NCBI GenBank assembly: GCA_026770025.1
Contig: JAMXDE010000046.1
Coordinates: forward strand, 62,001-126,000
Source: Craspedostauros australis
Taxonomy: Eukaryota; Bacillariophyta; Bacillariophyceae; Mastogloiales; Achnanthaceae
Length of the DNA: 64,000 bases
Direction: 5' to 3'
The number at the start of each line of letters is the position of its first letter. Position 1 is the stretch's first letter. Below are positions 56,601 through 64,000 of the stretch, in pieces. The notes below the pieces were generated by a model. The model saw only the letters and a program-made list of their open reading frames with translations. It was not told the origin of the DNA and did not search any database. The position numbers and the translations under genes were made by a program.

Positions 56601-57028
56601 TGTGATGTGAGGATGGTGGCACCATCGGGCTTGCAGACAACAGAGATGGTGGAATCGAAGTCCATCGGAGGAGCTGATGGAGCTGGAGCTGGCGGCATGG
56701 TCGGCGATGAGGTCGGAGAGCGTGTGGGATCGACCGTTGGATGAGCGCTTGGAATCCATGTGGGCATGGTGGTCAGACCTGCACCCTTGGAGGTTGAAGG
56801 CATTGGTGATGGCGGATTGGAGGGATCCAACACGTCGTTTTTGTTTGTTTTGGCACCCTTGTTGTCGCCGGCGCCGACCGCAGCCTTGATTGTGCGAGTG
56901 GCTTGCAATGCCAGGTGCATTTCATCCACGACGCTCGTGGTCTTTTCTCCGTTGAGGCGCGCTTGAGACACCGTCATGAAGGCAACAAGGAGAGTGGTGG
57001 TGATGATTGTCTTGGTTTGGATTATCAT
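53672..57028 (-). CDS. Secreted cysteine-rich protein with PTSAPT repeat linker (1,118 aa)
   Basis: Starts with a clear signal peptide (hydrophobic TTTLLVAFMTVSQA, cleavage near residue 23). A Pro/Ser/Thr linker (about 75-130) precedes domain 1 (about 130-470): a helical part with paired Cys, then repeated segments such as CTGDSACKDM, CTGASACESM, CTSAQSCEGAG, CIGPQACTSAG and CVGSNACKDA. About 285 residues (490-776) are almost only PTSA repeats. Domain 2 (about 777-1118) repeats domain 1's plan with CIGDSACNLA, CVERQSCTLIG, CNARKACEAI, CQGDSACADV and CSGANTCNSIG, and contains an RGD tripeptide in CCRGDTAC. Such PTS-rich linkers are common in diatom surface proteins; the repeats should be heavily O-glycosylated (inference). 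No C-terminal membrane anchor seen. Probably cell wall, adhesion or mucilage; function unproven. Confidence 0.85.
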   Translation of the reverse strand: MIIQTKTIITTTLLVAFMTVSQARLNGEKTTSVVDEMHLALQATRTIKAAVGAGDNKGAKTNKNDVLDPSNPPSPMPSTSKGAGLTTMPTWIPSAHPTVDPTRSPTSSPTMPPAPAPSAPPMDFDSTISVVCKPDGATILTSQEASAKTIICNSAKPSCREAVAAVNESKQLQNFFGCAGDLGEGAARKLFSKYASDDVLAGQLALIAATNPILVTERPDAMKAACMSIGMAQSPPAANPCCQGSSGCTSVTGSASNSPPFMTVAITACTGDSACKDMGPNPLILDSSCTGASACESMNQNEINPFITGVTFVGEMACTSAQSCEGAGRRSHGDVTIQEGACIGPQACTSAGRRVAQSAPSFRYQSHIHIGSNACVGSNACKDAHSTVDRGSAGKREGGLTIGDGGCADEGSCEKLGLNDRMRTDIIVPPGGCGGVQSCWACMTKMECNFDEVYLISDAEQACPKGGRDTNFLPTGDKVDEYCVGKDTLPTECPTFFPTPFPTVSVGPTSVLASTPTSAPTSAPTSTPTSAPTSNPTSTPTSAPTSAPTSAPTSAPTSAPTSAPTSAPTAVPTSAPTSAPTSAPTSAPTSGPTSAPTSAPTSAPTSAPTSAPTAAPTSSPTAPTAAPTSDPTSAPTSAPTSVPTSAPTSAPTSAPTSAPTSAPTSVPTSAPTSAPTSAPTSAPTSAPTSAPTSAPTSAPTSAPTSAPTSAPTSSPTAPTAAPTSDPTSAPTSAPTSVPTSAPTSAPTSAPTSAPTPAPSSVPTSAPTSIPTITRATLSVGCLSTPGDGTSTFDEITGDVVCDGITGTCADFVSEVDALADEGKRKMIKSIFACNDEDPPQSVALEVAQERFDKIKNDESVTKALLDTVATLKLFTGSASVVTAACNGSCCRGDTACTIDSVDGGVMTVSSGSCIGDSACNLARPNAIILDSCKESGSCFRAGNFFFSQPAAGAEVGFRVIGPRACVERQSCTLIGLNTFGNIRVEEGACNARKACEAIARRTNQGSTTTTPIVASVFIGKNACQGDSACADVHFSRSKFAGNVIIEDGACSGANTCNSIGGDDRATSDILIRAGVCTPTAPCTNCAQGSLCTSPTDTYVLDDPATDCAEPFQSACEVL
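54700..55510. repeat. 12-bp minisatellite encoding PTSA repeats
   Basis: On the plus strand the unit is close to GATGTNGGAGCC. About 65 units occur. A longer block (about 54837-54905) recurs almost unchanged at about 55116-55185, giving a roughly 280-bp higher-order period. Confidence 0.95.
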
Positions 57029-59546
57029 GGTTATCGCGCTGTATGGTATGTTGTGGAGTGATGGAACGATGGGAGTCGATGCTGATTTGTTGATGATTTG
57101 TTGCTGTTGCTATTGCTGTTACTGTTGCTGTAAGTTTCCGTTTCGAAGTGGAGCTTGTCGATTTTGTGAGAGGAGAGGTGATAATGATGATGATGATGAC
57201 AATGATCCTTTTGCGTCCTGTTTTTCTTTCAGACAACGCCAAGAGCAAGGGTTTCGACTGTTGGAGTTGGAGAGCACATGTTTGATGTCGTGCGTATTGC
57301 TGTACTGTTCGCGCCATGCCGAAAAGTGAAGGTTCCCCTCCTTGCATTGCGTTGTTTTCAATCTCGTCTTCACTCAGAAACGACGCGTGAATGCGATCGC
57401 GAACTCATCAGAGCATCACGCAGGATGAAGCTGATGGCGCAAGAGGGAACATGCGTCCCATACAGTAGAAATCGTAGTCCTATATGCCCTTGAAATGGGA
57501 TCTGATGTCAACTGCGGTTGAAGTCTGCGTGAGCCACCTTCAAGGTTGAAGATGAAGTCTCAGAAACCATGTACCGCCTCCATACTCGCGTGCAGGATGG
57601 ATCTGTTCGCATCGCGCTGTGGTGTGTGAAACGTTGTCCCCATGCCGTCGCTGTTGCTTCGCGAGATCAACATGACATTGGCTTACTTCAGGCCGTGCCC
57701 TTGTCTGTTCCTTCGCTCTTGTTTTTGCTCTCACTCTCGCTTTCGATCTTGGTCTTGGTCTGTGAATACCGGAGTGTCATCAGAGAGGCGCTTCACTTCA
57801 CATTGCCTCGAAGCCTGGGCGCATCTTTCCAACAATCAGACTATCATGCCATACACTCCAATAGTGCGGATATCAGCTGCAGTTTGTGGGAGGTTAGCGC
57901 GAAAGATCGATGGAGAGATGGAGCAACCTCTGCATGGAGTGCTCGTGTTCGTCCTCGCACTCGTATGCAGGATTGGTACGTTCGCACGTCGCGTTGGTCG
58001 TGTCTAGAATTGCCATTGCGTTCCTACGGCTGCGCCAGCATAGGAGTGGAATGACAGATGCCAACCCCAAAGCGTATCCTGGTGTGTTCCTTCGCTCTTG
58101 ATCTTGCTTTCGGCCTTGGTCATGTTCTGTGACGGTCTCGCAGCATCAGGAGAGAGGCACTTCACTTCACTTCACATCAAAGAGGAGTGCATCTTGCTGT
58201 TGTGAGCCCCTGGTTTGGTGTGTTGGTGGTTGGGACAGTGGATCCGAAACGAAACAGTTGTGTGCGAAGGAGAACGGAGTAGTGGTAATTGCGTATGAAG
58301 CGTGTCAGCGGATGGGCCAACCATTCGTGCCCACTGATGTCACCTTTTGGGAATAGAACAATACCAAGCATATGTTGTCCATTCTTTCAGGACCCGGCTA
58401 CTCTGGAGTATTACGACTACTACTATCACTATCTCTATCTCAACCGCGATGACGAGCATGAGCATGGAACACAATGGCGAGTGTGCATGACATTGGGGGG
58501 AAGTTTTGAAATGAAGCCAAAGTGTGGTGATGTTGTGCGAATTTGTGAGTGATGGTGATAGTGTTTGAATGTGGAAGAACGTGACACATGCTGACGTGTA
58601 TTTAACGCGTATCAAACGAACGACCTTCGCAATCGCTTCCGTGACTGGGAACCTGGCGATACATTTCGAAGAACAGCATAGAACCTTCTCAGAAACAAGA
58701 AGAAGTTTAGCACGAAACCTACACTAGGATCTAAATCAAGAATTCATTGGTAAATTATTGATCAGGAGACTAAGAGGGTTACGAATATGTGCTTGGTTTG
58801 GATATACAAGACAAACATTCTTGAGTTTCATGTCAAAGTGTAGGTTGACTCGCTCGGGTGGCTCATCTTGGCGGGTTGACGACGTGGAGGAAAAAAGGTT
58901 GACTTGCACGATCACAAAGAAGCTGAAAGTGTTGGTTGCTGTTTGTGACGTCATCGGTCGATGAATACGACACATAACACGTTTCCATTTTTCAGCGAAT
59001 CGAGATCGGCACCTTATAACCGTATTATAACGTCGATCATGTCCCCATTCTAAATGCCGCGCAGGCGGACGGCAACTCGTCTCGCACAAACCGGAAAATT
59101 GCGGCGTGTTTGTCGCATCGCATTGCGCCGCATTGCGTCGGTATGACAGTGAGACAAAAGTGGAACACTTTGGCTCCTCTCTGCAAGGACTGAATCAATC
59201 AATGAATGAGACCTCCAGTGGTGGATGATGGTACAAGAGAGTAGGAGAGTATTGAAGGCAAGGACATTTGCTTGACTGCCCATCACATCGATCAACCCAA
59301 CGAACGACGATAGTGGTTGCAACCTGTGCGTCTTTCGTTCCCACCGCCTTCCTGTGTGGATGTATGTGCATGGGCACGTGCGCTGAGAGCAGACTTCACA
59401 TACATGCATGCATGATCCCCATCAACAATCCAACAATCTAACAGCCAGACAACCAAACAACCCGACACAACGCAAGACAAGACAAGACAAGACAAGACAG
59501 GTCAAGACAGAAAGCACTGCTCTGCTCCACTCCACTCCGCTCTACC
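57029..59546. other. Intergenic with a direct repeat and microsatellite
   Basis: No gene supported. 57702-57803 and 58082-58175 form an imperfect direct repeat. An (ACAAG)n tract lies near 59466-59500, just before the next gene. A TGACGTCA palindrome is at 58946-58953. Confidence 0.45.
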
Positions 59547-61460
59547 ATGTCGGCATCTGTGAACAACACGACCATCGACAGCCAAACGCTGACGAAGCGA
59601 CCTCAGGACTCCGACCTGCTGCCCGAGATTGACTACAAGGGCAGGCTGCTGCAACGTCTGCACGTGCTTTCTGATCCCCAGACCTGGATGACACCGACGC
59701 TTCCGCTCCTGCTGCTTTCGATCATGGCGATCGTTCTCATGGCTCGGCACTTCCGATCCAACTGTCCCATGATCAACAGCTACCTCTGGTCCTTCCAGCA
59801 TCTCATCATGCTCGGCTGCGCCATCCTCATGGCTCACATGGCCCTGGTGCATGCCTTCAAGCGGCTCTACGCGCGGTTTGGAACCGCGGTCGATGCGACG
59901 ATCGTCGGACGGCTCTACGCATGCGAGTCCGGGTGGAGCACCATGGCGTACCAATTCTTCACGGATCGTGGTGAACCGATGCAGTACGCGCCAAAGCAGT
60001 GTCAGATGCAGTGGACTGAGCTGGATCGGCGATCGCGATGCAACAACCGATTGGGCGGGTTGCTGCCGAACCTCAAGATCTACACCAGCGGAAGCGGCGC
60101 TGGTGGTGGACTCGGTAACGGCACCAGCTCGAACAACCACCTTCTGATGGGACAGACGACGGATGCGGACAATACGAACACCAATACCTTCACCAACACG
60201 AATACAAACACGTACACATGGAACCAAACGTTGGCCGAGTCGACTATTCAACAAGAACATGAACATGGCCAGCTGAACGAACAGCAGCAGCAACAGCAAC
60301 AACAACAGCAGCAACCCAATGCTGATCAGGGCACAATCACCGCTCTGCAACAATCAAACTCAATCGACAAAGCGGAAGCTGCGGACGGGAACATGTCGGT
60401 TGGCGCTGCCATCATGAAGGGCGAATTCATTCAGGCCGTATCGGCTCCGTCACATCATGTCCTGGTCGAGTTCCGATGGCAGTCCAAGACGTACCGCAAA
60501 TGGTACCGTGTCAACGATCGGACGTACGCGGTTGAAATATCCACGGAGGTCATCCTGCCCCCAGGCTCGGCCGCGATCGCAGCATTGCAGCCAATGCCAC
60601 ATGAGATTCTCAACATGCCAATGAACCTCGTTCCGCATTTTGCCATGTTGAAGCAGGCCTCCAAATCGCCGTACAAAATGCACATTCCGTACTTCGTCCT
60701 TACGATCATCGCGATTGTGTACTGGCTGCTCATCGGTCACCACGTGTCGTCGATCGAATGTCAGATAGAAGGAGGAGACGTCGATGAGGCAAGCCAACCA
60801 AAACGTTGGATGTTCTACGCGTCATCCGTCCTGCTCGTTATGACGATCTGGATTGGAACCGGTTGGTACGTTTCCTACTGGAGGGAGCTATTTGATTTTG
60901 GACCCGTCACGGAGATGGAGACATCGGCATTCCCGCAGGAAGAGCACCAGCAGCAACAACCCACGACGACGACAACGAAACAAAATGCCGACAGTGCCGA
61001 TAACGCACCTCATGTCTACATGATCCCCGATCACGGTGGTGCGACTGTGGTGCATGGAGATCCGAACAGCAGCACGACAGGAGGCACCACCATCTACGAC
61101 TCCACAACTGGCAGCTCCGATGGTGGAACCACGAACGATACCATGCCAAATGCATCGGATGCATCTGCCACGATGGCAACACGTGAATCATACGAAAGCA
61201 GCCCGGCGGCAGCCGATGCCATGGAGTACGGCACACCGGATCCCCAATCGGTCTTCATACCCGTCATCGAATCTCTCCCTGACAGCAACCCATCCGTCGG
61301 TGCGAGCAGCGAACAGGGTGGCGGGAATAGCACCAGCAACGGCAGCAACGTGCTTGATGGTGGTGATCCATGTAACCCCACCAACTTGCACGCGACCCCG
61401 AGCGGCATCACCATCAGCAAAGGCGACGGCAGCGCGCAAACGCCATTTGAGATCATTTGA
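59547..61460 (+). CDS. Four-TM membrane protein of unknown function (637 aa)
   Basis: Two TM segments lie near 48-70 and 88-107, and two more near 383-402 and 422-447. The loop between the pairs contains VDATIVGRL and a cysteine-bearing region, then an Asn/Thr stretch and a Gln run (about 245-258), then VEFRWQSKTYRKWYRV...STEVILPPGS. The C-terminal ~190 residues are Ser/Thr/Gly-rich and probably cytosolic and disordered. The loop pattern weakly recalls DUF3592-type membrane proteins, but I do not assign it. The ATG at 59547 follows a simple-repeat-rich leader and is the first in frame. Confidence 0.8.
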   Translation: MSASVNNTTIDSQTLTKRPQDSDLLPEIDYKGRLLQRLHVLSDPQTWMTPTLPLLLLSIMAIVLMARHFRSNCPMINSYLWSFQHLIMLGCAILMAHMALVHAFKRLYARFGTAVDATIVGRLYACESGWSTMAYQFFTDRGEPMQYAPKQCQMQWTELDRRSRCNNRLGGLLPNLKIYTSGSGAGGGLGNGTSSNNHLLMGQTTDADNTNTNTFTNTNTNTYTWNQTLAESTIQQEHEHGQLNEQQQQQQQQQQQPNADQGTITALQQSNSIDKAEAADGNMSVGAAIMKGEFIQAVSAPSHHVLVEFRWQSKTYRKWYRVNDRTYAVEISTEVILPPGSAAIAALQPMPHEILNMPMNLVPHFAMLKQASKSPYKMHIPYFVLTIIAIVYWLLIGHHVSSIECQIEGGDVDEASQPKRWMFYASSVLLVMTIWIGTGWYVSYWRELFDFGPVTEMETSAFPQEEHQQQQPTTTTTKQNADSADNAPHVYMIPDHGGATVVHGDPNSSTTGGTTIYDSTTGSSDGGTTNDTMPNASDASATMATRESYESSPAAADAMEYGTPDPQSVFIPVIESLPDSNPSVGASSEQGGGNSTSNGSNVLDGGDPCNPTNLHATPSGITISKGDGSAQTPFEII

Positions 61461-61839
61461 AATGAACCAATTACAGGCCTGCAATGTACCAATAAACAAG
61501 AGTTTAGCAAACTACGACCTAAATTGAGTCCAGGCACGCCATGCACTGCTGTGTTGAATCCACGTGGAGTAGATCATGTCTCATCAGATTGCTGAAAGTG
61601 GTGTGCGGAGTAAGAGCAAATGCATAATGTTGTACATAGACTAATCTTTGGTGCAATGGTTATGTCAACCCTCCTAGAACCATATTTGTATGAACGAATC
61701 GACTCGGTCCTTGCAAAGCGACCTCGGTATGACACGCAGTCCTACTGGTGTCTTTTCACTTCCGTGTCGATGTTCATCCATTTGGCATTCATCCATGTTG
61801 TCGTTGCTGTTCCCCGATGATACCCAAAACGGCGCTACG
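61461..61839. other. Intergenic between convergent genes
   Basis: No gene; contains both 3' ends. Confidence 0.5.
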
Positions 61840-64000
61840 CTACAATGGATCAAAGACAGAGACGTCGCAACCACCGACGAACCAGCCTTGCACGCATCCC
61901 GGTTCACAGTACTCGCCGTGCTTGCAGCAATGCGAGAACTGCCCGTTGCAAAAGTGCGCGCAGGGACAATCGTCGGAGGTGAGGTCCTTGGCACCATCGC
62001 CATTCATCAATCGCGGACAGTCATTGAGATCAACCTCCAGCGCGCATTGGCCATTCCAGATGCGATCCAGCGCGTCGCCCGTGTCACCGTCTTCGCTGTC
62101 GTCGTCGTGGTAGACGGGACATCCCGCAACGAGGTCGCCGTCGCATTGCAGGACGCAGGCGGCGTCATCGAAACGGCAGCACGGTTGCATCTCCTCGCCG
62201 TTGCAGAAGGATCGACATTGGCAGTCCGGTTCGTCCTTGGGATTGATTTGGCGCGGGTTGGCGTCGACGAGCTCGTCGCACTGATCGACGTTGATCTCGA
62301 CCTGGCACGTCGGCCGCTGCGGCGTCGGTGCTTCGGTCGTGTCATCGAAGGTGCAGCCGGCGACCAGGGCATGCGCCGCGCATTTGAGCAAGCGCTTGTC
62401 GTTGATGCCGCTGCATCCTTCCATGGCCGTGCCGCAGAAGTTCCAGCATGCGCACAACTCGTCGTTGTCGCCGCTCGCACTATCCTGCAATTGCCTTGAT
62501 CGATCGTTGGCATCGGACATTCTGCGCTGCTGCTGTTGGATGCTGGCGGAATGGAACTTCATCAATTGATCGCACTCATCGCGATTGACAGTGATGGCGC
62601 ATGCATCGTTCTCCATCGTGGGGCTTGCCGTTGGTGGTTTCGTCTCTGGCAACTTGGTGGGCTGGCTGGTGGGCGGTCTGGTCTCTGGCAACTTGGTGGG
62701 CCGCGATGTGGGTTGGCCCGTTGGCCGTGGCGTGGGTTGACTGGTCGGACGCGATGTGGGCCGCGACGTCGTGACGACTCCCGCCGTCGGCGACGCCGTC
62801 CCATCGTCGGTGCACCACGCGATGGCCGCGCCACCCGATTCATCGCACAGCTCCTTCGTCGTGGCCCAATCCAAGCAGAGGGCCTCGCCTCCCGACCACC
62901 ACTTGACGCCGCACAATCCCGTGCCGCCAGCATTGCAGGCCGCGCAGACGGACGGCTTGGAGTACCACGGTCCCAAGTTGGGCGGCGCCGGATCGCCGGG
63001 TGGTTTGGAGTAGTTGTCGGGATCGTAGGCATGCTGCAGCGCCTGGATGGCCGTGACGTAATGTCCGAATCTCTCGTCGATGGCGTGGACGGGACCGGCG
63101 CCGGGACATGTGGCGGCGGGACAACCGCGGTTGACCAAGCCGCTGGTGCTGTCGACGAAACCGCGGGCCGAGTAGATGTCGTTGAACATGCCTTTGCCGC
63201 CAAAGGTGAGCACACTGTTGAAGTCGAATCCGTATGAGGGAATGTTGCTGTACGTTTGCACATCAGAGACCCAAAAGAACATGCCCGAGATCCACTTGAG
63301 CGCGTCGGGGCCGTCGCAGATGAGACCGGGCGTGGCGCAGAGATTGAGTTCCCTGAAGGGAAAGACGCCGTCCGATTCCTTCTGCGCGTTGCCGGCGTTA
63401 TCGTAGTACGTGCCCGTGAGGTAGTAGTTGAGCTTGCCCGTGTTGCACGGCCCCGTGGTCTGGATGACGCCGCGTCCCCACCAGCAGCATCCCTCCACGT
63501 CGGTGTGCACCTTGCCGCCGGCCGTGTCGACGCGCGCCGCGTTGGGACAGCCCGTCGCCGGATTGCAACCATCCATGGAGAATTGGCCACCCATCTGCCC
63601 CGAGTAGACGTTGCACGTGTCGCTGCCGAGACCGCCCTTGACGACGTCGTCGATATAGGGATCGGGAAAGTCCGGGACGGTGATGGATCCTGGCTCGGCC
63701 GCAGCGCACGTGGTGCTGAAGTCCCATCGCGGCGTGCCTCCCGTCAGGCGGCGCGGGGCGCAGAAGAGCGGCGGCGGGGCACCGGACCATCCGGCGCTGG
63801 TGCGTGCCCGCACGACCATCTCGTTGTCGATGGGGCACTGGACGTTGCGCGATCTGGGTCCCTCTCCGGAGTAGCACGAGTACCTGGAGTAGTCCTGGCC
63901 GGCCTGTCCGCACGCTGCCGAGGCCGGGTAGTCCTGCACGCCGGGGAAGCCGTTGCTCCAGTTGTTCTCGTCGCAGGCATCGTACTGGATGGTCTCCTGC
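61840..64000 (-). CDS. GH19-like chitinase with Cys-rich C-terminal modules, 3' part
   Basis: The frame is open to the right edge, so the N-terminus and any signal peptide lie beyond the window. The catalytic region has DVEGCCWWGRGVIQTTGPCN, matching the GH19 YGRGP-I-Q-T/L segment, then KLNYYL, FPFRELNLCATPGLICDGPDALKWISGMFFW and an AIDERFGHYVTAIQAL end. A Pro/Thr/Arg linker (TSRPTSQPTPRPTGQPT type) follows, then three Cys-rich modules of about 50-60 residues with a CxCxxFCNG...CC...C...GC pattern; the first contains a Gln-rich insert and is divergent. GH19 enzymes cleave chitin; the modules may bind wall or chitin (inference). Secretion is likely given the cysteine content. Confidence 0.85.
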   Translation of the reverse strand, partial: QETIQYDACDENNWSNGFPGVQDYPASAACGQAGQDYSRYSCYSGEGPRSRNVQCPIDNEMVVRARTSAGWSGAPPPLFCAPRRLTGGTPRWDFSTTCAAAEPGSITVPDFPDPYIDDVVKGGLGSDTCNVYSGQMGGQFSMDGCNPATGCPNAARVDTAGGKVHTDVEGCCWWGRGVIQTTGPCNTGKLNYYLTGTYYDNAGNAQKESDGVFPFRELNLCATPGLICDGPDALKWISGMFFWVSDVQTYSNIPSYGFDFNSVLTFGGKGMFNDIYSARGFVDSTSGLVNRGCPAATCPGAGPVHAIDERFGHYVTAIQALQHAYDPDNYSKPPGDPAPPNLGPWYSKPSVCAACNAGGTGLCGVKWWSGGEALCLDWATTKELCDESGGAAIAWCTDDGTASPTAGVVTTSRPTSRPTSQPTPRPTGQPTSRPTKLPETRPPTSQPTKLPETKPPTASPTMENDACAITVNRDECDQLMKFHSASIQQQQRRMSDANDRSRQLQDSASGDNDELCACWNFCGTAMEGCSGINDKRLLKCAAHALVAGCTFDDTTEAPTPQRPTCQVEINVDQCDELVDANPRQINPKDEPDCQCRSFCNGEEMQPCCRFDDAACVLQCDGDLVAGCPVYHDDDSEDGDTGDALDRIWNGQCALEVDLNDCPRLMNGDGAKDLTSDDCPCAHFCNGQFSHCCKHGEYCEPGCVQGWFVGGCDVSVFDPL

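Noticed and set aside
1-64000. CRISPR arrays, bacterial operons, riboswitches, tRNA or rRNA genes
   Set aside because: Direct repeats seen are satellites or transposons; gene structure is eukaryotic with introns. No cloverleaf or rRNA core was recognised by eye; a covariance-model scan would be decisive.

Overview
The window reads as nuclear DNA of a stramenopile, most likely a diatom or close relative. Genes are spread over both strands, some with short GT-AG introns. Proteins carry long PTSAPT-type linkers, a chitin synthase and a GH19-like chitinase sit in the same window, and there is a Ty1/copia element of the kind common in diatom genomes. That assignment is inference; I see no rRNA or tRNA gene.

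Layout. 1-22442 is a tandem segmental duplication. Copy A (1-5854) holds the 3' end of an animal-type cryptochrome/(6-4) photolyase gene and a two-exon NADPH oxidase (NOX) gene. Copy B (9500-22442) holds the same pair, with a young, apparently intact 7.2-kb copia retrotransposon (10661-17833) inserted between them. The second cryptochrome lacks its upstream exons. Between the copies lie remnants: a solo LTR (7288-8018) inside one arm of a 153-bp inverted repeat. 22707-24827 is a PPR-like gene. 26722-29612 is a third NOX whose first exon carries an unrelated N-terminus. 30201-35565 is a two-exon chitin synthase with a cytochrome-b5-like domain. 35566-39454 is gene-poor. 39455-40338 is a small two-exon gene recovered by splicing two short ORFs. 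41861-43420 is a type II membrane glycosyltransferase-like protein. 44484-45341 is a SET-domain protein with an organelle-type N-terminus.

45781-50642 may be a PIF/Harbinger-type DNA transposon: an unrecognised acidic protein and a DDE transposase (broken by a frameshift) are transcribed divergently, between imperfect terminal inverted repeats and around a 21-bp minisatellite. 51366-52774 is a copia LTR plus decayed RNase H fragment. 52775-53249 is a gene relic with one in-frame stop. 53672-57028 is a secreted, cysteine-rich protein with a large SAPT repeat. 59547-61460 is a four-TM protein. 61840-64000 is the 3' part of the chitinase gene.

How the genes relate. The three NOX proteins keep both heme-histidine pairs and the FAD/NADPH-binding domain, so all are plausibly active superoxide-producing or ferric-reductase-type oxidases differing mainly in N-terminus and promoter. 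Chitin synthase and chitinase point to chitin metabolism but are about 26 kb apart and need not be linked. The rest is a mixed eukaryotic neighbourhood shaped by duplication, gene conversion and transposons. Identity estimates and exon joins were made by eye.
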